A DNA stretch of 64,000 nt. Source: Pseudoips prasinana (Eukaryota; Arthropoda; Insecta; Lepidoptera; Nolidae). The translations under genes and the position numbers were made by a program. The notes below the pieces were generated by a model. The model searched no databases. It had not been told where the DNA came from and saw only the letters and a list, made by a program, of their open reading frames with translations. Where the stretch lies: NCBI GenBank assembly GCA_951640165.1, contig OX621240.1, positions 6,522,713 through 6,586,712 of the forward strand, written 5' to 3'. This document shows, one piece after another, positions 28,541 through 41,191 of the stretch. The first letter of the stretch is position 1. Each line of letters begins with the position of its first letter.

Positions 28541-30559
28541 TGATACTGGGAAGAAAAGAAAGTTTTAACTTTATTAAACTATTACCCGCCAATTTGCCAT
28601 GCAAATTTCGATCTAATTTTAAAGACTAAAGAACAATGTCATCATTGTCATCAGTGTAGTCATCGATAAACGAAAAGGATAGGATATAACTTGGGCGGTG
28701 GCTTCCTCTTGGTTAGACTATAGTGCATCCCGATATGTTTTTAAAAATAGCTGTTCAAGATCCGTTAGGGTATAGACAGGGCTTATCTCGCAACCATTTG
28801 ACAAGTAAGAAGTTGAGATCTAGGCTAACCTAACTTAAAAAGCAGATTACCCAATCAAGTTTGAGAAATCAAAAATGTTATCGTCCGGCGCCGGACGTTT
28901 ACCTAAATTTATAATTTATCATTTTTGTGTTAAAATTAGCTAATGCAGCAATTGAATTTTAGTTTTATAGCATTGTTCGAAATGCTAAGCGTAATTTTTA
29001 AGTCAATCCTACTACAAAACTGTTCTTACAACCTACGTAATAAAGACGATGTCGAGGTCAAGGTGTAACCACCGATGTGGCATCAACTGTACATAATAAC
29101 CTCCAACTGTACTTACACTGCTGCACCGACATTTACCATACATAGCTAAGAACCATCGCAAGGAAACTGGCTTTCAAAATAAAAAACCGCATCGTAACCG
29201 GTCCATCCGTTTAAGGGCTACGATGCCACAAACAGACACCCACCGACGTCAAACTTATAACACCACTCTTTTTGCGTGGGGTTTAAAAATGATCTCAAGA
29301 GTTGAGATTTGTTTATGAAATCTGACCTAAAATCACTAAGGTGGACACCGCGCGCCAGACGTTCTTCACACAGGCGTCTTCAACTGCAACCAGCCATGGA
29401 GCAGTAGCTACTAAGGTAGCTCGCAAGATGGTCAACTTATTTCGGGTACTACGGTGCCCTCAGGTATTAGTCGCCTAAGTTAAGCTACTGGTTGAGAGCC
29501 TTCTGCGCTAGCCAACTGCTCGATTTTTTTATTCTTCGTATTTGGTCATCAATTTTTTAATTTTAATATAATAGTACCAAACTTAATAATAGAAGCTTAG
29601 TAACTAGATATACGTTCTTTATATAAGTAGGTATGTAACAAAAATGTGATAAAAAAGAGCGCACGGACGCACTAGTTCAATTTCTTTTTGTTACTTTAAC
29701 ATTGTATTTGACTATGTACCTACTGCATTGTGAACTTGACAAGTACAAGTGTATGATAATACCCAAGTGCTGAATAAATTTCACTTACCTACGAGTAAGG
29801 TACCACGTTTATTTACGTGCACACTGTTCCCAAGTTATCTAACTCACATTGTTACAAATTTGTGATATGTGGATTTTACGTTTTGTGAATAAAATACCAG
29901 ATATAATAAAATCGTACGAAAGCCAAAACTGTACATTGACATTTTTTTTAAAGGATACTTGGGGTGTGATCTAATATCGATATCGAAGCTAAAAATATAG
30001 TTTTTAGAATTTTTGCCTGTGTGTCTGTTTGTATGTCCGAGCTAAACTCAAAAAGTACTGCATGGATTTACTTAAAATTATTATATTTATTTATTATTTA
30101 AATTATTATAAAATTAAACTTGTATGAATATTACTAAGAGGTCGGGTCAACATATAGGCTACATATTATTACGCTATCACCTATGGGGGAGGAGCTGTGA
30201 TAATTTATAAAGTTTAACGCGGGTAAAACCACGGGGCACAGCCGTTACCAGATAAAACTCCACTGACTTCAATTTTAGATATATGCATTATATATATTCA
30301 TAATGGGTGGGTAGAATATAACGACTATTTTCGTACCACCACCAATGTGCTATAATTATGGTGGTCACCACTTGGTGGTTTCGCTACTGCAAGATGATGT
30401 ACCTAATACGTATAAAACTTCCTCTTGAGTCACTTTAATTTTATCTATTGCACTAAAATCCCTTGCATACATAGGTACAGCGGGGGTGACTTAATTTTTT
30501 ACTTTGTTAAGATAATAAAATGAAATGGGAAATAGCCATGAAGCATGAGACGTGTTATA
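28541..30559. other. intergenic, few recognisable features
   Basis: Upstream region of Dph7. A repeat fragment at 29145-29275 matches 14915-15070, and a Helitron-like 3' end (CACGGGGCACAGC) is at 30230-30243. Nothing else was recognised. Confidence 0.45.
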
Positions 30560-30830
30560 GTGAGCAAGAGAAAATGCAGGCGACTTTCTATTCTCTCATA
30601 ATCCAATGGAACACCTAGCCGACACAATCGGAAAGATCAGTATCGACGACTTTACATGCGTTACGGGGCACGGGTGTGTAACACGGCCAACTTTTAGACA
30701 CTGGGCTAATACTGAGAACTTTTCGTTTCAGAAAAATCTCAATATTACGTTTTGGTCCGATCCGGGACTTGAACCCAGGACCTTATTGTCTTGATTCAAC
30801 TCGCTACCGCTACACCAACGAAGCGGTTTA
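30560..30830 (-). repeat. SINE family C
   Basis: Minus strand: tRNA-like head with TGGTGTAGCGGTAGCGAGT and GGGTTCAAGTCCCGG, body CCAAAACGTAATATTGAG, tail reaching TGAGAGAATAGAAAG. Confidence 0.65.
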
Positions 30831-31099
30831 ATTTATAATGTAGGTGGTGCTCAAGGTAAGGACTGACATGTCTTAGAGCTTAGAAGAATTACGTAGATAT
30901 TACGTACGATCGACATGAAGTCAATGCATACAATTCGGTACCCTATTACAGTACAGACGCTATAAAATTCAAAGTGAATCCACTTGCGACGTGCAGAGTG
31001 GATATCGCCTGTAGTCAAAAATAATGTGAAAAGACCAGACATAAATGTACAAAAATTAGGTTTATTTTTATGCTGAATGGGTTTGCGCTTGACCACGAT

Positions 31100-31310
31100 C
31101 TCACCTGATGGTAAGTGAAGATGTGGTCGAAGATGGACCGCGCGTACCCATAAGTTGCCTGTTCACTCTCACATCTTTTCTCAATATTGGTACGACTTCT
31201 GTTTGCCTTAAAAATAAAAATGTTTGCACCAAAATTAGTTGTTTGACACAACAAATTTTGGTGCCATAACACAGTGGGCCGTTGAAATGATAAGCACAGT
31301 TCAATGATCT
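31100..31310 (-). repeat. RTE-type repeat fragment
   Basis: Minus-strand CACTTACCATCAGGTGAGAT edge and adjoining sequence. Three overlapping short frames here are incidental. Confidence 0.4.
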
Positions 31311-31559
31311 GTGGTCACGAAGGCTAATGTACCAGCATGCACGGTCAAGTCTGCCAATGTGTAGAGGGAGTTATTGGAAGGTATAGATATTGATTGAATG
31401 AGTAAGGATTGCTGACCAAGTACGACCAATGACAGGATCAGCCACCCTCGTAAGTTAGTTACTGGCGAATGGCCTCAGTTAATTGGCAGGATTTTTATAC
31501 AGGTCACATTTTTCTACCAAAATTGGGAACATTGATTAAACATGTAAACAATAGATAGT

Positions 31560-31690
31560 TGTGCAATAGGTTTGCACGTGTGTTTGTGCACAAGTGTGTC
31601 CGCAAACATGGGGGCAGTTTCTATTCCATCACTCTCACGATTCGACGGGACGACAAGTAACAGGACCGTAAAGAGTTCAGGTACAGGAAC
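31560..31690 (-). repeat. SINE family C tail fragment
   Basis: GTGTCCGCAAACATGGGGGC and CTATTCCATCACTCTCACG are the reverse complement of the family C body seen at 57700-57760. Confidence 0.5.
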
Positions 31691-31969
31691 GACTGCTTTA
31701 CGTTTGACGTTGATGACGCGACGTGGTTTGCGAGAACATTTTATGTACAAGGCTATTAGCATGGTACCTAATTGTAATTGCATTGACCAACGAAGAAGAA
31801 AATTGACTATTTACCTGATCATGTGAAGGAATGGTGGCGTGATTTATGAAGTCGAATTTAGTAGAGACTCGACCCGCATTGCCATGCCAAACTTGCAGTG
31901 TAATACGAAAACAGGGACGACTTGAACATCAAGCAAACCAGTTGGGACTATGGTCATTACTAGTTTACT

Positions 31970-32312
31970 GTCTCATTGGTCTAGCGGTAGCATGTTCAAC
32001 TGCCGATAATGGGGTCCTAGGTTCAATTCCCGGGTCAGACCAAAAGTGATTTTTCTGTAAAGAAAATTTCTCAGCATCAGCCCGAAGTCTGGGAGTTGGC
32101 GGTGTTACTACCCCGTGCCTCGGAGAGCACGTGAAGCCGTCGGTCATAGAGGAAAAAGGCAGGTAGCGTCGCTAGTCGTTCCATCGGTCGTCATGAGAGT
32201 GATGGAAAAGAAAGTGCCCCTGTGTTTACGCACACACTTATGCAGTATAATATGCCCCGCGCAGAGGACTAGTCTCCATTGAGACTAGGCGCTGTTCGGT
32301 CAGGAGGACATA
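31970..32312 (+). repeat. tRNA-derived SINE, family C
   Basis: Head TTGGTCTAGCGGTAGCATG and GGTTCAATTCCCGGGTCAG, body AGCCCGAAGTCTGGGAGTTG and CCCGTGCCTCGGAGAG, then GAGAGTGATGGAAAAGAAAG, tail GGTCAGGAGGACATAAT. It abuts a family D SINE in inverse orientation. Confidence 0.8.
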
Positions 32313-32324
32313 ATTATATATCTA

Positions 32325-32560
32325 GGGACAATGTCACACAGATCATACTAGCCCCAAACTAAGCAAAGCTTGTACTATGGGTACCAGGCGACGATATACA
32401 TACTTATATAGATAGATATACTTATATACATAGAAAACATCCATGAGTCAGAAACAAATATTCGTGCTCATCACACAAATATTTGCACTTACCGGGATTC
32501 GAACCCAGGACCACCAGCTTCGTAGGCAGGAGCACTACCAACTAGGCTACGGTGAACGTC
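32325..32560 (-). repeat. tRNA-derived SINE, family D
   Basis: Complete minus-strand copy with B box GGGTTCGAATCCCGG and A box region TAGCCTAGTTGGTAGTGCTC. Confidence 0.8.
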
Positions 32561-33101
32561 AAAATTATTACTACACCGTGCTATTTTTAATTATAAAAAG
32601 AAAAACAAAAAATTACTATTTTAACCCATTTATTGTAATAAAAATATGCCCATACATGAATCGTTACTAATGCTATCAAGATGCAATGAATCAACACTTC
32701 GGCATCACAATCAACACACGACTTTTATAATAATTTGCTAAAATTTGTACTGTGTAGTGGTTCCACTTACTATATTATTAATAATTTATATTGGGACACA
32801 GGAGTAGTAAGTACAGTACACGACTGTCCCGAAGTTACTAACGTTCTAAAAATATCGATGGCGCGAACTTCACGTACATACATTCAGAGTATTGCAGAGG
32901 TACTAGAATGATACCTTGTCTAACACCTGACAACCCAAAGAAGGACATTTATGAAACAAATCAGAACCAATTTTTTATTGTTTAAATTCTAACACTACGG
33001 GTGTCAAATTGCGCAAAATTACAGGAGAGCATAAAAACCATTTTATTTAGAATCAACCTACTGCTTATAGTTAGGTTTATCTCATATAAGAATTAAAATA
33101 T
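32561..33101. other. non-coding, nothing recognised
   Basis: AT-rich, without a supported frame. Confidence 0.4.
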
Positions 33102-33279
33102 CTTACTAATATTATAAATGAGAAAAATGTGAGTATAATGTATGGATGCTTCTTATTCTTTCACGCAAATACTACCGAACGGAATATAATGAAACTTTGT
33201 AGTAATATAGTTTATATACCCGAATAACACATAGGCTATTTCTAAAGTTTAACGCGGGTAAAACCGTGGGGCACAGCTA
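33102..33279 (+). mobile_element. short Helitron-like element, second type
   Basis: TCTTACTAATATTATAAATG to GTGGGGCACAGCTAG, inserted between A and T. Its 5' end resembles 10481. The 3' end resembles the 9675 family. Confidence 0.65.
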
Positions 33280-33669
33280 GTGTTGAATACACCTACCTCT
33301 CCTGAAAAGTTGCATAATTTGGCATCTGCGGCGTTAGAAATTAAAAAAGATTTATTATTTCTGTTTTTGACCTTGGAGAAAGCTATCGACGACGGTACGC
33401 TATATGATGTTATGCTGATCTGCTATATGTTCCTATGCCTTCGTTTTGCAGTTCTTTTTGTGCAACAACAACAAGCATTCATCCCGCCTGGTGGTAAGCA
33501 GTCACCGTTACCAAAGATATACATATTTGTTCTGTTTTTCTTGGGAGATTGGCCGCTCCTTAAGTTTCGTCCACTAATAAACATGAAAGTTACGCGCCAT
33601 CGCACAGCTCTATATTATTTATTATACATGAAAAATTTTATAACGTCTAGTCCACAATTTTATGCTTAG
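33280..33669 (+). other. orphan open frame next to Helitron end
   Basis: The frame begins NTPTSPEKLHNLASAALEIK and KDLLFLFLTLEKAIDDGTLY, which looks protein-like for about 45 residues, then passes into repeat-derived sequence (CATCCCGCCTGGTGGTAAGC). No ATG near the start and no recognised family. It could be a captured or stranded exon piece. Confidence 0.3.
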
Positions 33670-36020
33670 CACAAGTATAATGTAATAGTATACCATAGAT
33701 AAGATTTCAAAGTTCCACACTAGTTCATACAATTTAGTTAGAATACAAAGTTTAAAGGTTTAGACCATAAGTTTTTAAATATAAAGTCAACATCTAAAAA
33801 CGTCCGATGAAATTGAAATTATTAATCTTTAAAAAGTGTCATCGTGATACGAAAATTAGTGTAGTGGCGAGAAATGACACGAAGGAATTAGCATCACTAG
33901 TAAAATTAAATTTACATAAAACTTCTTAAATATGTATAAAGATGAACGTTAAAAATAGAACTCTAGTGTAAAGAACTCTTAGTTAAATATTAAAATTTTC
34001 TTTCTTATGATAAGTACAAGAGTATACCGTTAATTACGAATCGTATACGCTTATTTTATATTGTCACTAATGTTAAATTGTAAGGTTTTGTTTCGTAAGG
34101 CTGACATAGCACGACTATAAAATAGCGATTGTAACATGGCATCCGATCAGGAACTTTAATTTTCAAGCGAAAATAGAACCGTGTCACTATCACAGCAAAT
34201 GCGCAATTAATGTTCTATTTTTACTTCATTGACATGGCAATTTAGGTAAAAAAATAAAGTCCCTGGCTTATACATATCCCAAAATATGTACCATTGTCAC
34301 CGTTCTGAATTACACTAATTTACTGATATGGAAAAAAAACCGCAACGCGCTGTACAGCTTTCATAAATGTATAAAATATGTACGAACCCGCAATTTTGCG
34401 GAGACGTGGCGCATTGCCGGGTGTGATCAGTCAAATTCTACTTAAATTTATGTTTAAAACTTGAGTACAATGTCACCCAAAAACTCGATCAATCCGCTTC
34501 AGAACCATGGTAGACCGGTTCGAGTAATTTATTAATATTTTGTACTTTTGAAAATGTAAAATAAAGTACATCAAAAATATAAATATGTACTCATGACGTT
34601 AATGGTACATATCATGAAATCTAAGTCTCTTCATATGCTCGTTAAAAAATGCTATATCGGTAACTGAATATGCCATCTTTTTTACAAATACGTACAAAGT
34701 ATTATTTTAGCAAAATTATTCATGATTTATAGAAACTAAAGATAAACATAGAAATTGCAATTTAGAGACAATTCTGTAACATTTACAGATTATAACATTA
34801 CCATGAACAATGGACACCGAAATACAGAAAACCAAATGCGTGATGCTAATGTACATTCAATATTAATATTATAATTAAAAAAGAGTATTTTGTTAAAGTA
34901 CTATTTTTATACATTTCCCGTACAGTGCCAATGATTGTAAAGTTATAATAAAATAAGGAAGCCACATCACATTTTTTCAAAATCAATCTCGAGCATTATT
35001 ACATGACAATCGAAATAGCAGTGTAACTATATAAAAATATCAATCGATTGGACTTCAAATTATTACAATTACAATAATAACATTTATTACGTAAGTACAT
35101 ATTCATCAATGGTAACTTATCTACTTCGTAAAATCTCCTTACGTCTAATTAGTCTAAGAAGTATACTCAACGGCAGTTGGACCAGTGTTTCTATTATTTT
35201 GTACTATGGTCGAGACAGACGAGCGACATTTGAATCCAGAATTACATAATTGTTTAAGGATCGGTGGTATCAGGTATTTTATGAGTATAACTGAATATTT
35301 TTAAATAATTGTGATATTCTTATAAATAATTCAGAACCTAAGAAATCTGAAAGTTAAGGCAAAGAGACATGATAAAAATTATGGAGAGCCCTAAATACAT
35401 AGACTATATATAAAATATGTAAATAAATGCAAAATGATGACACTTCGCAAATAACCATAGAGTATAAACAATTTGGATGTTACATTGATCGGTAATTTTA
35501 GTTATGTTTTAATTCATAACAGTCAAAAATTAGTTATTTCGCAGCAAATAACAACTGAATTATTATCATTGCTTAAGTAATTTTTCTTAACTTTGCTTTA
35601 CTTAAAAATAAACTTTGAAAACAGCACATTACAAGTAAGGTTGATATGGGCTCGTCTATCTGCCTTCAATATTGAACTATTGTCGCAAATGGTACATGCT
35701 ACAACTAAACTATATACAACTTAGTACTAAACAAATAATGACATTAAATCAATGAGCACTTTTCTTACATCTATATGCACATAATTATTTATTATAAGGT
35801 CACATAGTATGCACGAGACAGATGCAGGTAGTATAACAAATATGTTAATGCTTATATCAGGGATTTTTTGTAATAATAACATTTCCAGATATTATATTTC
35901 AATAAAAAACCTGTTTGTAAATTAGCTATTCCCAGATTGCAAATACAAACAGGTAACAATCACCCAAATGTTCTCTATGGTCACTCTTTTTTGTCTTTGC
36001 GTCAGGCTTATTTATTCTGT
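33670..36020. other. long AT-rich stretch without recognisable repeats
   Basis: 2.3 kb with no supported frame and no copy of any repeat family seen elsewhere in the window. This is unusual here, and an unannotated long UTR or non-coding transcript is possible. Confidence 0.4.
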
Positions 36021-36035
36021 CAAGTATTACCTTAA

Positions 36036-36215
36036 TAGATACCGTGAATGGTACAACCGGAAGAGGAAGACCTCGTAGAACATTCTCTGACCAAATCGAA
36101 GATGTTTACAATAAAGGCCATGTCAGAAGTACCCTCAACTGGCGAGCATGAATGAAGAATATATGATAAATGAGACAAAAGATCTGTTGTCTCTTTCTAT
36201 CCATATGGGAAACAG
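36036..36215 (+). mobile_element. reverse transcriptase C-terminal remnant (second copy)
   Basis: [20 protein letters not shown] and [11 protein letters not shown] match 4900-5080 on the other strand. Stops follow (MKNI then two stops) and only a trace of the KQA end remains. Confidence 0.65.
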
Positions 36216-36456
36216 GTGTGAGTTTATATATGTAGTATGTAGATAACGGAATTGCAATAAATGCCCTCAATTTTATACAGTACCAACTACATAAATTTAA
36301 ATATCATTGCATATTTTCTGACATTCTGACATGGTTCTTGTAAAAGGACATGCCACCTTTATTTGTGTCAATTTTGTTTTGGCGCGAATTACTGTGGGAA
36401 AATGAACGACACATTAGAATCTGCACATAGTTGTAACTAAATAATAATAATAAATA

Positions 36457-36555
36457 TCTTGGGAGTACTACCACAACGTCAACTGATCCCAAACTAGACA
36501 GCGCCTAGCGCCTGTGCTATGGCAACCAGAAAACTGATAAATATACTTATATATT
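36457..36555 (-). repeat. SINE family B fragment
   Basis: ATCTTGGGAGTACTACC...GATCCCAAACTA...ACCAGAAAACTGATAAATA, the distal part of the family B body. Confidence 0.55.
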
Positions 36556-36648
36556 TCGTAATAGCAAAAAATAATAATATCCTGGGATGTTATTTACACA
36601 CGGCCATCTAATCCCAAACTAAGCAGAACTTGTACTATGGAATACATA

Positions 36649-36652
<4 letters not shown>

Positions 36653-36694
<42 letters not shown>
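36653..36694. repeat. (TA)n microsatellite
   Basis: About 21 TA units ending exactly where the Helitron-like element begins. Confidence 0.9.
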
Positions 36695-36695
<1 letters not shown>

Positions 36696-36865
36696 TAGCT
36701 GTGACCCGCGGTGTTACCCGCGTTAAATTTTATAAATTTTCTTTGCTATAAACCTCACGGAGCCCGAGACCTTTCCAACGAATGCAAAACCGTGGAAATC
36801 GGTTCGTGCGTTCTGGAGTTATAGCGTCAGGAAGGAAAACCCGACTTATTTTTATATAGTAGATA
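36695..36865 (-). mobile_element. short Helitron-like element (copy 3)
   Basis: CTAGCTGTGACCCGCGG to TATATAGTAGA on the plus strand, between A and T, inside the SINE. Near-identical to the copies at 9675 and 22858. Confidence 0.75.
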
Positions 36866-36925
36866 TAAGTACACCCAGACTTAGGACAAACAGATATGTT
36901 CATGCACACAAATATCTGTCCTGGG

Positions 36926-37432
36926 TAGAGATGTATAATGACTGAATATGACTAGTCACAATTGTCATAAACCTTAAATGACCGGTCATTTACTGTCAAA
37001 TTCAGTCCATTTGACTGAAATATTATTATCTATTCTCGACTACCACCCAATTATTTATTTATTTAGGTACTCAATTTATATGCAAGTTTAAATGAAGCAA
37101 CGTTTTATTTCATATTATATCATGAGAGGATAAGATGACATCAAAGTTGATGCGTGAGGCGATGCGACGTTGCCATTTTGTCTTAAATGCACACTGATTA
37201 GAAATGTACAATGATTAACACTATAATAATACTATAAGTCATAAAAACCACTTTTTTGTTTTAATTTAGAAGTTGTAGAGTTTTATCAACAACACTTAAA
37301 ATGGTACTAAAATATTACTAAAATCAAATTGACTGAAATTGACCATTTTTGACTGTTAATGACCATTTTTGACCAATTTGACCGTAAATGACAGTCAGTC
37401 TAATTCAGTCACTTTAGTCATTTTCAACATTA
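36926..37432. mobile_element. 507-bp hAT-like MITE with 8-bp TSD
   Basis: Flanked by GTCCTGGG at 36918-36925 and 37433-37440. Ends TAGAGATGTATAATGACT and, inverted, TAATGTTGAAAATGACT. Both subterminal zones are crowded with TGAC/GTCA units (for example TTGACCATTTTTGAC), as transposase-binding repeats of hAT elements often are. It has no coding capacity. Confidence 0.82.
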
Positions 37433-37502
37433 GTCCTGGGTGGTAATCGAACCAACGATCTCTGGCGTGAGAAGCTAGCATTATCCAACCACGTCAACAG
37501 GC

Positions 37503-37615
37503 CATACATACATATTATAGATTAATTACACCCAGACTCAACAAATGATAGTGTTTATCACACAAATTTGTCCTAGGGGGTATTGAACCCACAACCTCTG
37601 GCTTAGTCAGGGTCA
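37503..37615 (-). repeat. SINE family B fragment
   Basis: ACACCCAGACTCAACAAATG, CACACAAATTTGTCCTAGG and GGTATTGAACCCACAACC follow directly after the composite above. Confidence 0.6.
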
Positions 37616-40600
37616 GCGAGTCAGTTGCGCGTATTATAATCAGTTTTGGTAATTTTACAGTTCTATATATGTACGCCCTGCTGTTTTTATACGAATTATA
37701 TAATATAAAGAGAGATGCATTTAAATTATTTTAGTGGTGTAAAAGACAATATACCCAGCAATATAAATTATTACTTGATTATACCACCTACAACTGTCTA
37801 CAGTGCACAGTATTTTTACAGCTTTTGGGATTTAAATGACTTTGAAAAACCAAGCCTCTGTATAATAATATCATTTGAATAAATATCGTCAAAGAGTTAA
37901 GAGTAAATTTTCTTTAAAATATTGATTTGAACAAGTTTATTGTGCTATATTGTGTAAATTTAGGTACTTTCAACTAAAGGCACCACTCAGCTATTTAATT
38001 AAAACCTGTGCATTCCCTCACTGTATACACCAATATGTTATGTTCTTGAACTTGAGCAATTAAAAGAAATCATTTTATAATTTACTTTATAGCTTAGTGG
38101 CACCAATTAGCAGTAATATACGGCTTTCCAAAAAAATGTATTTAGAGATTAAATTAGCGTGTGATGTAAAACCATTTAAATGTACCCATGAAATAATTTG
38201 TGGTCCTTTGAGCCGGATATTTGTACGCTAATATGATCTCATAACTTCTTTTGTGAAAGATATTGACACAAAACAGGAGTTAAACTTATGTCATAGATTA
38301 AATATACGACAATGACATTAAACATTAAAAATATGAATATTTTATTTGTTTGAGGTAGATGTTCACAATAAATGTTGCGATCACAGCCTGGGTTCATTCA
38401 GGTTATAATAACTGTTTGTTTACTTTGACCTACCTATGTCAGTGACTATAGTTTATGGAGATAGTTGTGAAGGTTAATATACATGCTTGATTCAGTACTC
38501 AAAAAAGCAACCTATTGTGTAAGTATGTGTAACTTTACTCAGTAGATAAAAACATTTCTGTAGGTTGATAAACCATCACAACTTTCTTCACAGACTATCC
38601 AAATCTATCAATATTTGTATTCTCAACTGCCAAACTTACATTTACCACTTATTACTATCAAACCAAATGCTCATTAATAAATTAAAACTGCGAGATTATA
38701 TCTTTGGTATCAGCAATGGCCTTAGACAGAAAACATTTAGCAACTTAATAAAAAGGTAACATATGGCTACAATCCATGCTACAAAGTCAAGGCAATACTT
38801 TGTGGCAGTTATTAAAATACAATTACTCTTTTCAACATATTTTAAAAATAAATTACTGCAGCCCTTTACAAAGCCTAGCCATTTCTTGAAATTTTAAAAA
38901 CTTTAGTGTTCCAAATCTGTGATGATTCCTCCTTTGATACATGATATAATCAGAAAAACATTTGTACAATATCAATATTGTCTGCCTAAGACCACCACTA
39001 CCATTGTAAAATGTTCTATATTAAAATCTGATTGGATATTCACTATTTCTGGGACCATAACTTTAAACTAAATTCTTTTAAATTTAAATCTAAGTACCCT
39101 GAATTATATATTTAATTCTAATAAATTAGATGATATAAATATACTGCTGAACTTAATTACTATTGAAATATATTTTGATTTTATAAAAAGAATCTTAAGA
39201 AATTGGGTATCACATATTTTATTTTATGTGAAAAAATATTTTTATTAAAATTTGTTATTTAAAACAAACTTTAGTCTTTTAAAAGTATCAAACTCAGCAG
39301 TAAATTCACGCTTGCAAGAGAACATTAAAACTTTTACACTTTAATAAAGTGCTAAATCAAAAAAATATTCAATCACAAACACTTACTTGATGAATGCTTA
39401 AAACAATCAATTTGTGATTTAATAAAAGCAACATAAAAGTATTAATAGCATTGTAAGTAAAAGGATTAAACATGTAATTTTAAATCTTTTAAAACTCAAA
39501 TAACACAATTGTTTCACTATATTTGAGTATGTCCTAACAGCTGAACTTGTAAATAAAACTGAGAAATAATAATGACTAAATACCATCTTGACATTTATAT
39601 TATTCAGATTTAATTTAGCACTTTTTTAGGCATTTGCCTTCCAGTGGCTATGGGTCCATATAACATAGTTCCTGGTTCCTGTCCTCTTCCTATAGCACAA
39701 CTTACCTATTAAACAGAACAAATGAATGGAAACCAATGTATGAAATACAAAATATTTGTTTTAGTTCCCTACATAATATGATTAACATTTTTGTACGGGA
39801 GTATGATCTTTTTCTTTTTGCATATACATACACATATTGCTTAATTTTGTAGGCAACTTAATAGCCTCCTTTCATCTATATTTTATTGTACACCTTGTGT
39901 GTATATAAATTTTTAGTTATACAAGTTAACAAGTCTCACTTGCAGCATATGAAGTCAGTTCATAGAATTATGTAAATATGGAACTGTCTGTTGGTCAATG
40001 TATTTGCCTATTAATTTAACCTATTAAGAAAAGGATCTGAGGTTCTGAAATCCAATATTTAAACCATCAAAACTAAATGATGGCTGGAATAAATAATATT
40101 ATCTGCAACCACCAAAAATCACCAGTCCTCTGAGAGGATATGTTTATTTGCTGTATGAGGCAATTTCCAGTAGAGAAGATATTATGAAAGCCAGTCTCTT
40201 AAACCAGGTTCCATTTGCACTATGTCACCCATAACCACTGTTGGCGTCATTGTACAATTATCACTTCTTCAACATGTTTTACACCTTACTTGTAAATTGA
40301 TATGAAACATGTTGAAAAGGTGCTAAGATGTTCTACAATATGCTAAGATGGTTTAGTTTATTATGATACCAGCTGCCAGACATACCAAGTTCCTCCTTGC
40401 ATTAATAATATTCACAAATTATTATGGCAGCTCAAATTCGGCATTGTTCACTGATTTGATGCAACTTATTAGTGGTCTTCACTCATTTATTACTGTATTG
40501 TATTATGAATTATGATAGAATGAAGCAAGACATAGGTAACTCCAAGAAAAATGCATTTTGTGAAGGATTCCTTATATGTTTGATTATTCCTTCTTCACTT

Positions 40601-40759
40601 TGCAATTGTGCTAATTATTCCTCATTCCATTGCAGTCGCATTTTTCAGTGATGCTCAATTCTATCACAAAATAATCAACAATAATAAACATTCAGTTCTT
40701 CCTTTATCAAGACTTGAGGTACACTAGAAATTGACTGTGAGAACTTCTTTTGGACCAGT
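37616..40759. other. long AT-rich stretch downstream of CDK2AP1
   Basis: About 3.1 kb with no recognised repeat or frame. It lies 3' of the CDK2AP1 homologue on the transcribed strand, so a long 3' UTR is plausible. Confidence 0.4.
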
Positions 40760-41110
40760 TTATTGCCTTGCAGACCTCTCTGTTTCAATCAAACATTCTC
40801 TGACCAGAATCCTTGCATGAATTATACCACGCTTAAGACGTTCCGCTGAGCTACGGCTGCCTGAGTAACTTGGTCTTACTTCCTTACCCATCTCTTCAAT
40901 AACTGCTAGCAGCTGAGCGTACTTAGATGTCCCATTGTCTTTATCTTTCCCAACAGAAGAAGGAGATGTTGCGGGAACAGTAGATATAGTAGCCTGGCTG
41001 TTAGTCCCATGATTCAGCTCTTTGTGAATACTCTTCCCACTCATAGGAATAGCCGTGACGGTAACGTCGCTCAACTTGGACTCTACGGCCTGGATGTCCA
41101 TCGCTTCCAT
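40760..41110 (-). CDS. CDK2AP1: CDK2AP1/DOC-1 homologue
   Basis: 116 residues, ATG at 41108-41110 to a stop at 40760. The C-terminal half, [40 protein letters not shown] and [15 protein letters not shown], is the conserved DOC-1 domain, which forms helical dimers. The N-terminal half is Ser/Thr-rich and less conserved, as in the family. Human CDK2AP1 has 115 residues, so this is full length. Known roles are as a subunit of the NuRD chromatin remodeller and as a CDK2-associated growth suppressor; nuclear. The coding region is a single exon. A probable 75-bp 5' UTR intron lies just upstream. Divergent from the gene at 48140. Confidence 0.92.
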   Translation of the reverse strand: MEAMDIQAVESKLSDVTVTAIPMSGKSIHKELNHGTNSQATISTVPATSPSSVGKDKDNGTSKYAQLLAVIEEMGKEVRPSYSGSRSSAERLKRGIIHARILVRECLIETERSARQ

Positions 41111-41116
41111 CGCTCA

Positions 41117-41191
41117 CTGGAACAGTTTATGCGGTTTTAGCATAACAAAGGAAACCGACACGATACAACAACAATACGTAACGTGACTTAC
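41117..41191 (-). other. probable 5' UTR intron of CDK2AP1
   Basis: On the minus strand GATCG|GTAAGTCACG to AACTGTTCCAG|TGAGCG, ending 6 bp before the start codon. Consensus donor and acceptor. Not confirmed by transcript data. Confidence 0.55.

Larger units (their letters stand above)
36578..37500 (-). repeat. SINE family B, split by two later insertions
   Basis: The body runs from ATATCCTGGGATGTTATTT to TACTTATATATA (36650s), resumes after a Helitron at about 36866 with ACACCCAGACTTAGGAC, and resumes again after a hAT-like MITE at 37441 with TGGTAATCGAACC through the tRNA-like head to CACGTCAACAGGCC. An expanded (TA)n tract sits at 36653-36694. Confidence 0.8.

Noticed and set aside
31015..31304. 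Three overlapping minus-strand frames
   Set aside because: Repeat-derived sequence with no consistent protein signal.
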